Below are positions 33,695 through 54,825 of a stretch of DNA of 64,000 bases, in pieces (positions within the stretch are counted from its first letter, which is position 1; each line of letters opens with the position of its first letter). The stretch is from Nereocystis luetkeana (lineage: Eukaryota; Sar; Phaeophyceae; Laminariales; Laminariaceae). The notes under the pieces were generated by a model that made no database searches, was not told the origin of the DNA, and saw only the letters and a list, made by a program, of their open reading frames with translations. The DNA lies in the NCBI GenBank assembly GCA_031213475.1, contig JARUPZ010000005.1, positions 9,797,848-9,861,847 on the forward strand. Reading direction: 5' to 3'. Both the position numbers and the translations under genes were made by a program.

Positions 33695-35726
33695 ACGGTA
33701 TGCTGTAGGGGGGCGGGTCAGTCAAGGTGTCAAACCGCGGTCTCCTAACCCCCCCCCCCCGCTCTTAATTATTATACGTATACACAATAGGTTGGGTTGG
33801 CGTCGGTTGGCAACGACAACTGTAAAACGTGCCGCTCACTAGGTGAGCTAGACAAACAGGGCACCGTTTTTTTTGTTTGTCTCCTTTTTTTCTGGCGGTC
33901 GGTCGGTCGGTCGGTCGGTCGGTCGGTCACAGCTGGCGATCGAGTCACTGTAGATCAATTGTACGGGGTGGAGAACCTTTACTACGCACTAGGGAATTGA
34001 TCGCATCACGTATACAGCGCTCATGGCAACGCGCCCACGAAGCAGTTACATAGTGCACTCCCATTGCTTGAATTCTCGATAGGGGCCACACCGAAAAAAC
34101 AAAATCATTGAAGCTGTCGTGCGTATGCAAGTCCGCCTCACAAGCGGTTCTTAGCACGATGCAGCTCACCCATCATGCCATTCGCCGAACACCTCACGGC
34201 GCTTGGCGCTTGGCGCAGGCAATGTCTTGCCTGGTCGGTGAAAACACGACGTGCTCCGTCCCGGCATTGTAGGGATGCGAAGGGCTAAGGTCATACGACT
34301 ACGGCCATGCATGATATCGAGCACCCCCCCCCCACACACACACACACCCGTACCTTACCGCCAACGCCTCTCTCCCTAACAACACCCCTCAACGTAACTC
34401 AACCCTAACCCCGTGTGTGATCTTGGCAGATTCTGCACGCGCACCTGAAGCTGGTACCTGAAGATTTTTTCGACGTGGAGCTGTCTAAAGACAACTTCCT
34501 CGTGCCCTGCCTGTCCGCCCTTGTACAGGTATGGTTATTGCCTCCCTCCCTCCCTCCCTCCCTTCGTTCCCTCCCTTCGTTCCCTCTTTGTAACCCCACT
34601 ATTGCGGGGGACCATAGTTAATAGGACCAAATATTGTTAGTAAAAATGGTGAAGTATATACCCTGGTAGGTTTTTATGTATACCATAGGTCCTATTAACT
34701 ATGGTCCCCCGTAATAGGACCGAACTCCCGGTTCGGGGAAAAGTTATTCGAAATGTGATCCAATTTTTTTCCCCCCCAGCAGTGCAGTTCTCGAAGGGTT
34801 CAGGAACGCAAGTAAGCAGTCGACATGGCCGCTGTACGTGTAGAAGAACAATGATATAGTCGCATTTTTTTTTGCCGTTCGTTTTTTGTTGTTGTGGTCC
34901 TCCTCGCAAGCGGCTCTGGCTGACTCTCCGGCCTCTCTCCCCCCCCTCCATCCCTCCCTCCCTCCCTCTCCTCCATCCCTCCCTCCATCCCTCCCTCCCT
35001 CTCCTCCTCGTGCACATGCTATTTTTCTTTGACTCTCCGGTCCCCCAAAACACAACAAAACCGTGGGTGCAATGTATCGGTGCCGCGCCGCAAAAACCTC
35101 CTCGCGCTTTTCTTTTTCACTCTTTCTTGCTTTTCCTTTCTCTCTCTTTTTTCTTATTCTTTCTTTCTTTATTTTTCTTTGCTTTCTTTCTTTTCCTGCT
35201 TTCTTTTTTTATTTCTCTTTTTTTTTATTTTTTTGTTATTCTTTTCTGTCGACAATACATTTTGTCATTTTTCAGAACGTCCTGCCCGACAAGTCCCTGG
35301 ACCCCGCCCTCACCGACGCCGGCAAGAGGCTCCTGAAGTTTCTGCGCCAGAGGTTCGGGCTGTTCGCGGAAGTCGGGGGGGGGCATCCATCTCCGCCACC
35401 TCCTCCACAGCAGCAGCAGCTCCAGCACCAGCACCAGCACCAGCACCAGCAGGATAAGACTTTGCATCGAGCCACCCTGCGCGAAATCGGTAGCGACCTG
35501 CGCGGCGGGGAGGAAGTGGGCGGGCTTGGGGCAGGCCGGAGGAGGCGGGCGGCTTCGGGGCAGCGAGAGCGCCGGTGCCGGGTCGACCACGGGCGCGAGT
35601 GGGGGAGCCGGTGGGAGGGGGGGCGGAGTCGGGGGGGGTGGGGCAGGAGGAGGAGGAGGAGGATGGGCTGAGCCTGATGCAGCTGGAGCTGAGCGAGGAG
35701 GATTTGCCTGCGGTGGTTCCGTACGA
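21599..35726 (+). CDS. AAR2: AAR2 family pre-mRNA splicing factor
   Basis: AAR2 is a U5 snRNP assembly factor. In yeast it binds Prp8 and holds it in a form that excludes Brr2. Eight plus-strand exons join in phase: 21599-21719, 26277-26356, 28391-28545, 29189-29435, 29825-29974, 32811-32966, 34430-34528 and 35276 onward. Family hallmarks run in order: GVPPGVEFGID near residue 25, FKGVKMIPPGLHFVH, GPYPLEQRAPWLNLTN, LLGELQLSFVLF with a histidine/tryptophan helix (FRHWQALSALLCR), then VPEDFFDVELSKDNFL and NVLPDKSLDPAL. Introns are 389 to 4557 nt and hold MITEs, satellites and SINEs. The C-terminus is unclear. After NVLPDK the frame enters Gln/His-rich sequence and would stop at 35669, but the acidic tail (DGLSLMQLELSEEDLPAVV) lies in another frame, implying a small intron or an indel. 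The 3' boundary is approximate. Confidence 0.93.
22471..22530. mobile_element. MITE family A, left half only
   Basis: TTACGGGGGACCATAGTAAA left terminus is present. The right terminus is missing. It lies in AAR2 intron 1. Confidence 0.75.
22600..22880. repeat. GATATATC-rich block 1
   Basis: AT-rich sequence with repeated GATATATCGGCCTATAT units and two TACCAGGTA sites. Confidence 0.7.
22969..23308 (-). mobile_element. tRNA-derived SINE, full length
   Basis: On the minus strand, a tRNA-like head at 23308-23228 has an A-box-like TGGTTCAAGTGGTTAA and a B-box GGGTTCAAGCC, plus D-arm and T-arm stems. A ~240 bp body follows and ends in a poly-A tail (T run at 22969-22982). The acceptor stem does not pair, so this is not a functional tRNA. 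A 5'-truncated relative is at 58817-59034. Confidence 0.8.
23840..24060. repeat. GATATATC-rich block 2
   Basis: Same AT-rich motif family as 22600-22880: TGATATATCAC and related units, in AAR2 intron 1. Confidence 0.65.
24061..25205. other. AAR2 intron 1 sequence, no feature recognised
   Basis: Unassigned sequence with overlapping open frames on both strands at 24067-24495 and 24561-25010. None is splice-bounded or recognisable. Confidence 0.35.
25206..25266. mobile_element. MITE family A, right half only
   Basis: The AT-rich centre and right terminus (GGTCCTATTTACTATGG, then CCGTAATA) are present. The left half is absent. Confidence 0.75.
25313..26044 (+). other. 243-codon open frame in AAR2 intron 1
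   Basis: Long uninterrupted plus-strand frame. Its complement also has a 134-codon protein-like minus frame at 25465-25869. Neither shows a domain I recognise. It may be a transposon remnant. The direction of coding, if any, is undecided. Confidence 0.2.
26277..26356 (+). CDS. AAR2: AAR2 exon 2
   Basis: Acceptor GACAG. It encodes NLFKGVKMIPPGLHFVHCG, the most conserved AAR2 segment. Donor GTTGGT after EKQ, phase 0. Confidence 0.93.
26405..26530. repeat. Dispersed repeat (CCTGCCGTTATGAGG type)
   Basis: GATC-rich run followed by TGCAGGAGCTGTACAGTACA. A related copy is at 49985-50140. Confidence 0.65.
26874..26978. mobile_element. MITE family A, copy in inverse orientation
   Basis: 105 bp, TTACGGGGGACCATAGTTAA to CCCCCGTAA, flanked by TA, in AAR2 intron 2. 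The internal AT-rich core is inverted relative to copies 1-3. Confidence 0.9.
27142..27227. repeat. Perfect 21-bp repeat, four units
   Basis: Four identical head-to-tail copies of CGAGATCATCGATTTCCACG plus T. Too few and too contiguous for CRISPR, since there are no spacers. In AAR2 intron 2. Confidence 0.92.
27908..28028. mobile_element. MITE family B (TTAA), degenerate copy
   Basis: TTAACCCTCTTTTAGGGCCG at the left and a diverged ...TAAAAGGGTT at the right, with CCCGTAGCGGGGACA inside. In AAR2 intron 2. Confidence 0.6.
28391..28545 (+). CDS. AAR2: AAR2 exon 3
   Basis: Acceptor GATGCAG, then GLFFRAAAGSVAVAQWDPEA through LRLEMDTSL. It matches the family's GFF...V..W strand region. Donor GTGAAT in phase 2, weak polypyrimidine tract. 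Confidence 0.88.
28852..29012. repeat. (GGTTC/GGTCC)n pentanucleotide array
   Basis: Repeated CGGTTCGGTCCGGT units in AAR2 intron 3. Confidence 0.85.
29189..29435 (+). CDS. AAR2: AAR2 exon 4
   Basis: Joins exon 3 to create LGPYPLEQRAPWLNLTNCM, matching the family GPYP...W..LTN block. A Gly-rich low-complexity loop follows before EIVPHFPHVGRVAQF. Donor GTAAGG. Confidence 0.92.
29825..29974 (+). CDS. AAR2: AAR2 exon 5
   Basis: 50 codons between an ACAG acceptor and a GTGAGT donor. It contains LTKINMDGSEALRALI, matching the linker between the two AAR2 domains. Confidence 0.85.
30066..30192 (-). mobile_element. Poly-C-tailed element, truncated copy
   Basis: G run, then GGCCGTAGTCGTATGACCTC and the GGGTTTTCACCGATCAGG block. 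In AAR2 intron 5. Confidence 0.7.
30471..30686. repeat. 73-bp tandem triplication including a MITE end
   Basis: Three near-identical 73-bp units (ATCACCTACTCCTGTTGTGA start, period 73 at 30471, 30544, 30617). Each unit carries the TTAACCCTTTTAGAACCGCA left terminus of MITE family B. Only the third continues into a complete element. Confidence 0.92.
30662..30761. mobile_element. MITE family B, complete copy
   Basis: 100 bp palindromic element between TTAA tetranucleotides. TTAACCCTTTTAGAACCGCA is mirrored by CGGTTCTAAAAGGGTTAA. TTAA flanks are typical of piggyBac-type elements. Confidence 0.88.
30992..31102. mobile_element. MITE family A copy
   Basis: TTGCGGGGGGGCATAGTAAA to CCCCCGTAA with an expanded C run. 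It directly abuts the next copy. Confidence 0.85.
31104..31325. mobile_element. Rearranged MITE family A cluster
   Basis: Two or more partial copies joined: a left end at 31105, internal GAATATTATTCGTGAAA repeated near 31210, and right ends near 31270 and 31315. It contains TACCTGGTA at 31162-31170, where the neighbouring copy has plain TA. Confidence 0.75.
31737..31857. mobile_element. MITE family A-related subfamily
   Basis: Diverged relative: a G run with CAGGACC near the left and TTTTGGTCCTGATTGCTAGG, then CTCCCCCGTAGT, at the right. Confidence 0.65.
31890..32600. repeat. TGATATGATA / TCTGGTCTGG pentanucleotide satellite
   Basis: About 700 bp of pentamer-based repeats (GATAT, GGTCT, GATCT variants), broken by a ~75 bp unique spacer at about 32255-32330. 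In AAR2 intron 5. Confidence 0.85.
32811..32966 (+). CDS. AAR2: AAR2 exon 6
   Basis: Strong TTTCAG acceptor after a T-rich tract. It encodes 52 residues starting AELLGELQLSFVLFVSLSSL and including the helical FRHWQALSALLCRCGDAL. Donor GTGAGC. Confidence 0.94.
33220..33480. repeat. 21-bp minisatellite (TTCGGGGATTTGTCGGCTTC)
   Basis: Degenerate tandem units of about 15-21 bp. They give spurious repeated peptides such as NEADAFP on minus and FGNASAS on plus. In AAR2 intron 6. Confidence 0.82.
33780..34340 (+). mobile_element. Poly-C-tailed element, near full length
   Basis: Begins AGGTTGGGTTGGCGTCGG and continues through GGATGCAGCTCACC-like and TCACGGCGCTTGGCGC blocks. It ends GGCCATGCATGATATCGAGC plus a C tract. 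It is co-linear over its length with the 1268-1800 copy in reverse. In AAR2 intron 6. Confidence 0.75.
34430..34528 (+). CDS. AAR2: AAR2 exon 7
   Basis: 33 codons, ILHAHLKLVPEDFFDVELSK to PCLSALVQ, matching the human segment around PADFF and DNFL. Acceptor TTGGCAG, donor GTATGG. Confidence 0.94.
34602..34714. mobile_element. MITE family A, copy with micro-insertion
   Basis: TTGCGGGGGACCATAGTTAA to CCCCCGTAA, in the intron between AAR2 exons 7 and 8. It is ~8 bp longer than standard because of TACCCTGGTA at 34659-34668. Confidence 0.9.
35276..35726 (+). CDS. AAR2: AAR2 terminal exon(s), frame change unresolved
   Basis: Begins after TTTTTCAG with NVLPDKSLDPALTDAGKRLL, then a Gln/His run from (CAGCAC)n. 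The start frame is open to 35669-35671. The acidic C-terminal motif (ELSEEDLPAVVPYEE, ending about 35726) lies in a different frame. The switch must occur between 35493 and 35668, by a micro-intron or an indel. A poly-C element starts about 95 bp downstream. Confidence 0.75.
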
Positions 35727-35817
35727 GGAGGTTCGTGTGTCGTGCGGCCGGCAGTCGGCGGTAGGGTTGGGGAGGATAAGCGGCGGCGGCGACCGGGGGG
35801 GTACTCATATGATGCAT

Positions 35818-35822
35818 GGGAA

Positions 35823-35853
<31 letters not shown>

Positions 35854-36030
35854 ATTCATGCCATGCATGGCCGTAGTCGTGTGACCATATACCCTCGCGT
35901 CCCTACAAGGTCGGGACGAGGCACGTCGAGTTTTCACCGACCAGGCGGCCGTTGCTTGCACCAAGCGCGCGAAGCACCGTGAGGGTGTTCGGCGAGTCGC
36001 CCGATGGATGAGTTACATCCTGCCAAGAGG
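35818..36030 (-). mobile_element. Poly-C-tailed element next to the AAR2 3' end
   Basis: G run of about 30, then GGCCGTAGTCGTGTGACCAT and TTTTCACCGACCAGGCGG, followed by an (AGG)n tract. It starts about 95 bp after the last AAR2-like codons. Confidence 0.75.
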
Positions 36031-36759
36031 AGGAGGAGGAGGAGGAGGAGGAGGAGGAGGTAGATTGCGTCTGATCGAAGTAAAAAACATTTGTCTTGTT
36101 CGTGTTGGCCGGCAAGGCGCCTGCCTTCTTCCTCCCCCCACCCCCCCCCCCCCCCCCCCCCCCCCGCTGTTTTTTTTTCTCTCTGCGGTTTATTGCCCGT
36201 TTTTCCTTCTGATGTTGCTCCCGCCCCCCTCCCCTCCCTTCCCCCTGACGATTGTTCCCTCCTCGTGTGGTAACCCGAGCCGCGCTATCGCGCTTCTGTG
36301 TCTCCTTGGCGTCCCTTTTCTTCGAATGACAGCACATTCCCGACGTCTCTTGCGCAGCGCCGAGTCTGATCTCAACATTCGTTTTTGTTTTTTGTCAAAG
36401 ACGCTCTTGCTCGGTCGATGCACCCACCTGTTATCAATACCGATTATAGCATAGAGGGGGTAAACTGACACCGTCCGAACCCGTTTTTTTTTTTCTCTCT
36501 CGCGTGATGCATGTAGGTGCTTATGTTTATCAATTTGGCGAAAATCGTGAAACGTGCCTTTGTTTTACGATTTCGCGACGTTTTCGCCGAAACGAAAAAG
36601 GCGGTCAATTTAGTTACGATTGGTGACGTTTCGCGAGAACTTTGTCGGGTTTTTTTTTGTTGCGGTTCGGGGACGTGTGTGTTTTTTTTGTATTTGTTAG
36701 AACCAGCAGTTATATCGGCATGCCAAGCAATGGCGACACCCGAAAACCGGTCGATTCGC
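36031..36759. other. Convergent region between AAR2 and the RA/PH gene
   Basis: An (AGG)n tract at 36029-36061 and a C run at 36142-36166, otherwise AT-richer sequence. No exon is supported. The 3' ends of both convergent genes probably lie here. Confidence 0.35.
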
Positions 36760-48906
<12,147 letters not shown>

Positions 48907-49127
48907 CTGCGTGTGGCGCGGAGGGAGAGGGAGCGGCGGGAAGAGCGAGTGGGGAGAGGGAGGGGGGGGGGGAGAGACCGTGAGGGAGAAAGGGCAAGCG
49001 GAACGGGAAAAATGTCCACAATAACCATTGTACCGCTGAGAGAACATGCTGCCGCAGTTGTGTTTTCCGTTGACCTATCGATTTCAGCGCCACAAAAGCT
49101 TCGAAGGGACGACTGCTGTGTTTATTC

Positions 49128-49245
49128 GTGAACAGGCCAACAACCCCTCGTTCTCTGCAATGTTTGATTGACGGGAAAAAACCCGACGTGCTCCGCCCCG
49201 GGATTGTAGAGATGTGAGGGTCTATGGTCATAATATTACGGCCTA
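49128..49245 (+). mobile_element. Poly-C-tailed element fragment
   Basis: AAAAACCCGACGTGCTCCGC through GGGTCTATGGTCATA, then it ends without the terminal C run. Confidence 0.6.
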
Positions 49246-49984
49246 CAAAAAATACACCCAGTCTTTCAAAGCACACTCCATCCAATCCAACACACCCCAC
49301 ACCCCCTAAAAAGTCCCTCCCCTGCCCACGTAAATACACGGCACCCGTAAAATACACCTTGCCAAAAGTACGCCCGGTGCATGGAAGCACACCCCTCCCC
49401 GAAAAGAACATCAGCACCCCTAATCAACCTTCGGCCGAATAACCCGCGTTCGTGTCTGAAGCAGAGGCACCTCAAATGGGAAACGCGCGCGAATCATGAT
49501 CACCATCATCAGCCACCACCCGCACGACCAGCGCGACCAGAACGACCAGTACCCCCGGCACGACAGGCACGACCGGTTGGTGGCGATGGTGGTGGTTTCT
49601 GCCTCCCCGTGGCGCTTAGTGATGACCGCGGTTTCAGCTTTCTGGCGACGCTCTGCGGCAGACCGAACGGCACGTTCGGTTGGGGCGTGCGACGCCGACG
49701 ACGGCGCCAACGGCGCCAACGGCTCTTTCCGTTTTTGAAAGTCTGCCGTCAACGGCTCTTTCCGTCGCTGAACGTCTGCGTCAGACCTACGCAGCAGTGT
49801 TTTGTGTGTATGAGTAGGAATAACAAGTGTGTTTCTGGCTGTTGTGTTCGGTTGATGCGTTTGGAGCTTTTAGCGTGTTTTTGTGTGTTTTCGGTGTGTG
49901 CGCTTGTACATGTAGTGTGTTTACGTTGGGTGTTTGGTATGTGTGTTTCTCTGCGTTTAGTATACGTACGCCCACACGTCCAAC
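49246..49984. other. Upstream of the RA/PH gene, unassigned
   Basis: A minus frame at 49420-49752 includes ERAVRSAAERRQKAETAV and could be an upstream RA/PH exon, but no splice match was found. Plus frames overlap it. Confidence 0.25.
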
Positions 49985-50140
49985 AGATAGATGATCTACA
50001 GATGGATGATCTACAGATAATCTACAGATATATCATCTGCAAATAGATAATCTAGGTCATAACCTGCCGTTACGAGGTGTTGTGCAGGAGCTGTACAGTA
50101 CAGATCCCACCCAGGGAGCATGTCCTAGATTAAGCAGGTT
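49985..50140. repeat. Dispersed repeat (CCTGCCGTTACGAGG type)
   Basis: Second copy of the 26405-26530 repeat, with GATC-rich ATCTACAGATAGATGATC-like units. Confidence 0.65.
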
Positions 50141-50159
50141 ATATACGGCTCCTATCGGC

Positions 50160-50400
50160 GTCCCCGGTCGCTCGGTAGGTGGTCCGCGTGCCTACTAAAA
50201 TCAATTCCTTCGGGTTCGATTCTCGACGAGTGCATACTCGTGGAGAGGCTTTTTCTTGCATAAAATTGATTGGCGCGAAGCGCGAGAGCGTGACATAGCA
50301 GCATTTCGATGAAAGTCGACGAGCAGTGGGAATGCTGAACCGTATGCGAGATAAAAATAAAGGCACGTACCGGGGGGGGGAAAGGGAAAACACCTGCGAC
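50160..50400 (+). mobile_element. tRNA-derived SINE, second subfamily
   Basis: The head has A-box GGTCGCTCGGTAGGTGG (50166-50182) and a canonical B-box GGTTCGATTCT (50213-50223). The body shares GATAAAAATAAAGGCACGTA with the 22969 and 58817 copies but has a different head. The acceptor stem is not convincing, so a functional tRNA is unlikely. Confidence 0.7.
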
Positions 50401-51640
50401 CACGGCTTGTCTAGAAGATTGCTGGGGGTAAAACCTCCAACGAGTTAAGCTGGAGAGTGAAGTGATGATGAAAATATGTATAAATACCCGGCAACAATAG
50501 GTAGATAGTAGAAATCAGGACATCATCTGCCCTGGAAAATCTAGATCATGAAGTGGGAATGATCTGTAGGTATGATCTTTTGTGGGAATAACCTGTACCA
50601 TGGTCTGATCTGCCCGAGGTTTGGTATGTTTTGTGTGGTCGTATTTGTGTGTGTGGTTAGTGTCTGTGTGTGTTTTTTGTAGTTGCACGTATGTCTGCGT
50701 CCGTGTCTGCGTCTGTTTCTTGTGTTTCTCGTGTCAGGGATTGATGGCGTCTGCGTATTCAAATTTGAGTTCGAGCTGCATTTGCGTTGGTGTTTCACTC
50801 CTCGAGTTTGTGTGTGTGTCGTATGCCGCGCCTACACCGGCGAGCCTCGTGCCGTTTTACTTCACCAGTTGTCAACAAAACCAGGCACCGGGTACATTTT
50901 GACTACGCGAGACTACCTATTCGTGTACGTACCGCCACATAATATTTTATTTCTTTCAGAAAACCAATATACTGATTTTCCCGGTTCTTCAGCCTCAAGG
51001 AACGCACCCCTAGAAAACGAATACGACTCCGGCCGGAAACATTGTAACCGTTTGGACCCTGATACGGGTATCAATCGGAGGTTATACTCACGGCCAGAGT
51101 GAAAAAAAAAAAACAAGCCCAAATGCTTACCAGAAGACCGCGGTTTGGCTCCTTGATCGCGGTTTGGCTCCTTGATCGACCGCCCCCTCCACACTCTTAC
51201 TGCGAAAAACTAGAAACTTTGAGGCCAAAATAGGTCTTGACGCGTACAAAAAAGCGGCATCCCATATACACCATATTATATTCTACAGCAAGTAGAAATG
51301 CAGCCAAGCCGTCGTCGCGGCGCGGTGAAAATGGCCAAACAACTGAAAAACACGCCTGCGATCGCCGGTGCGAAAAAAATTGCAAGGAATTTTCTTGTTG
51401 TTGAAGAAAAAACCGAAGATTCCCCCGCCGTCACTCGGTGAACACGGCAACGTCTACTGGTTGGTGCAGTCCCCACCCAGGTACTGCTGTCTAAAGAGGG
51501 CAGATGCAACATGGCGATATGACGACGGTCGACGTATATTGAGTTCGGCACCGCCCACGGTGGCGTGCGTGATTGGTGAAAGCTAGCCCGTTTCAAGACC
51601 AAGGGTCAGAAGCGCTTTTCATAATAGCTCGAAGGACCAA
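50401..51640. other. Unassigned region
   Basis: A plus frame from 51297 (MQPSRRRGAVKMAKQLKN) of about 47 codons, then stops, and a 108-codon minus frame at 51276-51602 overlap. It may be a decayed coding element. No family was recognised. Confidence 0.3.
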
Positions 51641-52010
51641 CAACACCAAGAGCGAGAGCACTGTTAATGAGCGCACTACGGTAATGACTGAGAGCACCAA
51701 GGTCACTAGAACCACGACAGCATCAAGAGCACAGATAGTACTACGAGCACGAGCACCAAGAACACTAAGACCAACAGGAACACCAAGACCACTAAGAAAG
51801 ACCACTAAGAGCCCTGAGCGCGCTGAGAGCACCAAGAGTGAGGAGGGCACGAAGCACACCAAGAGCACTTGAGAGCGCTAAGAGCGAGGAGGGCACGAAG
51901 CACACCAAGAGCACTTGAGAGCGCTAAGAGCGAGCGTTGTCGATGAGATCATCAAGAACACTAATAACACCAAGAGCATCCAGACAACAGCACCGAGAGC
52001 ACTCAGATAC
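51640..52010. repeat. ACCAAGAGCAC-type minisatellite
   Basis: Loose tandem repeats of ~9-12 bp (CACCAAGAGCACT variants), including a ~50 bp direct duplication at about 51838-51930. Confidence 0.75.
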
Positions 52011-52976
52011 AAGCACACCCAGGCACGAAGGTACGATAAAGTGACACCGTTTGCGTTCGTCGGGCCATCAATGCTCACAAGCGGCAGCGGCAGCGCAGCA
52101 GCGAAACACCACCAGAAACAGAAGCAACAACAGCAACAGCAACTCTGCTGGCTGCGATGGTTGGTCGCGAGTCGTGACGCGAGGGACGTGGCTTCTACTT
52201 GTGCGAAAGGGCCTCTCACACTCCGCTCGCCATCTTCAAGCATGAATACCGCTACTCGTAACCCCGCAGGGCTGCATAAGTGACACCATGCAAGCCCACG
52301 CATTCATTGCACCTAAACTGAGAGGGCGTCCGAGAAGCTAAAGGGCTCGCGCATATGCTCGTACAAACGCACGATAGAAAAAAACGATTGTGAGTACGTA
52401 CACGAGCCCATCGGTACACCTGGTATACGGTGACGCGAGCGTGCCCGTCAAAGCAGTGACGGGGGTGTCGCTCCCATCCCGCGACCGTTCACCACTGACG
52501 ATAGACTACTGAGCACACTACCCGTGCGGTATATGCGAGGGACTCGTGCGCGAAGGGCAGTAGCGTGTACGCGCGTATCCCGCAGCTAAGGAGGGGGTAT
52601 GAACTACGTATACACCAGGTAGATGATAGGGGGAAACAAAGACGGCGCGCAAAAGACCACATTGTTCGTTGCTGCTGTCGTTGTGGTCACATCTCACCGT
52701 ATCACACGCGTTGATAAGACAGCACATCTCCTCGGACGAGCTTCCAAGCTGATTTCTTTTTTTTTATCGGGGAGAGCGCAAACGCCGAGCGGGCGATGCA
52801 TGCGTCTATGGAAACACTCCAAGACCCGTCCTTTCCGTTGTGTCTGCCCCCCTTCATCTCGAGAAAACCGGCTCGGAAGTCATCACAGGGGGGGTGTTAC
52901 CTCGCGTGCTACCGTATGTATGAGACATGTACGGTGGCTCATGGCCATCATCTACGGTAGCCCGTCATCACCCAGG
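52011..52976. other. No gene recognised
   Basis: Overlapping short frames only. Two near-matches to the TACCWGGTA motif lie at about 52420 and 52613. Confidence 0.4.
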
Positions 52977-53095
52977 GTTGTGAAACGAAAACCGAACGTC
53001 GACTTTTTCGGTCGATTTTTTGTCCATTTTCGCTAAAACCGAAATCAGAAGACCCGCTCGTTTTTTTGTCGGTCGGCCTTTTCTCCCCTCTCCCC
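52977..53095. repeat. AACCGAAAACCG family, copy 1
   Basis: Begins GTTGTGAAACGAAAACCGAA and ends in a T-rich block with TTTTTTTGTCGGTCGG. It is internally self-complementary through CGGTTTTCGGTT-type words. Confidence 0.65.
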
Positions 53096-53514
53096 GACAC
53101 CAATAACGTCTACACAGGTATGGCAATCCCGTTATGTATGGACAGGTAACATATACCCCTAGGACACAGCAGACAGCAGCACACAGCACGCAGCAGAGCA
53201 CTACGGCGACAGTATAAAGCGTTTTTTATCCAGGACTTAGCATGGCTTCATACTCCCTGCGTACCTGGCTTCTAAATCTGGCAGGATTTAGTACCGGCTA
53301 CACACCAATATAATTTATGTGTAGGAATTAGTATGGCCTCGTACCCCCTAACTGGTCTATACTACAGCAGTAGATGTGTAGTACTTAATATTTATATACG
53401 TACACGTGGTATTGCAATTACAGCAGTATTAATAGTGTGGCCTCGTACACCCTACGAGTATCTGGTTTACACACAGTAGGATACCAACTATTAATACCAA
53501 CAAATCAACGTCCT
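53096..53514. other. No gene recognised
   Basis: Repeated GTATGGCCTCGTAC-like phrases near 53240, 53335 and 53437 suggest another diverged dispersed repeat. Confidence 0.35.
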
Positions 53515-53705
53515 CTAAAATGTCGACTTTTTCATTGTTTCGGTTTCAACGAGAAACCGACCGAGCAAGCGATCGGTTTCGCGGGTTCGTTTCTTTTCGT
53601 TCTCGTTTTTTTAACGATCGAAATCGACCGACTGTTATTTAGGGTGGAAAACCGAAAAGCCGATCCGACCCATTCTTATTTTCGGTTCACGACCCCGGTC
53701 ATCAT
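53515..53705. repeat. AACCGAAAACCG family, copy 2
   Basis: GAGAAACCGACCGAGCAAGC near the left and TTTTCGGTTCACGACC at the right end. Confidence 0.65.
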
Positions 53706-53938
53706 AAAAAAGAACACATAATCTACGTGCAGGGAGGGCGGAAACATGCCGCAAGAAATTCAGTCGGGGTCTGAGGAAAGTAACTATTAATAGTTATACC
53801 ACAGGTATGAGATCATACTACTGCTAATACATGCGAACACAAACCAATGATACATGGCACATGGCATGTCACTACTATGCACAGGCTCGGCTGTATATGG
53901 AGCCGAAAACACAACACGCGCCTGCATTGCTGTTACCA

Positions 53939-54090
53939 GTGTTGTGAACCGAAAACCGAAACTCGGTTTTTTCGGTCGGTTTTTTGTCGGTTTTTCCAAC
54001 CGAAAACCGACTTTTATTTGTCGGTTTTTCGGTTGGAAAAAAAAAAACGAAACCGAAAAACCGACTCGGTTTTTCTCGGTCGTTTATTTT
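53939..54090. repeat. AACCGAAAACCG family, copy 3
   Basis: GTGTTGTGAACCGAAAACCG, then alternating CGGTTTTT and AAAACCGA words, giving extensive hairpin potential. Confidence 0.7.
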
Positions 54091-54727
54091 TCTCCCTAAC
54101 CCCTACCCCAATAAAGCCTTCATATCTGTACGGAAACCCCTTTGTAACTTTTGGATACATGCGCCACACGCGACACAACCAGCACACAGCCCATAGCCAG
54201 CACGCAAGCCCACATCTCGCAACAGCATAGCAGTACGTATAGCAGCACGGCACACAGAGGCACAGCAGTGGCAGCCGGCAGCAGCCGTCGCACAGGGCAC
54301 AGCGCACTGTGCGCCGCGAGACTGCGAGGGATAAATCATGCCGAATGCAGACGGCGGCAGTGCGGGCTTCTTCGTTTGCTGCACCGCTGTCGCACTGCGA
54401 CAGTTGCCCTCTGCCTACAATAATAAGAATGTTTTTTCTACTTCACGGCCCCCCCTTGAGCAGCGTAGGTTTCCTCACGGCTCATGGCGCTAGCTGTAAG
54501 CTGCAAATTGTGTCTTCACAATCCTAAAAAAAAGTTTTATTGCAGCAACTAACTGCCGTATCTGTAATTAAAGTTTGCTGCAAAATACCCGTCTGACGTA
54601 CCAGTGCAATAGCTTCTGTCACTGGCGTAGCAGACGCGGGTACTGCAGGAGGACCATATGACACCATACGATCATATGTGTCATTATGCCAACACCTGCA
54701 CATCGAACCCTTCGAAACACTGGCCTT

Positions 54728-54824
54728 TCAACCCCTTTAGAACCGCAGTCCCGTTTTGGGGACAAACTATTTGAAATTTGACTGGTTTGTCCCCAAAACG
54801 GGACTGCGGTTCTAAAAGGGTTAA
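54728..54824. mobile_element. MITE family B, complete copy
   Basis: 97 bp near-perfect palindrome. AGAACCGCAGTCCCGTTTTG is mirrored by CAAAACGGGACTGCGGTTCT, and the right end is TTAA. It abuts copy 4 of the AACCGAAAACCG family. Confidence 0.92.
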
Positions 54825-54825
54825 T

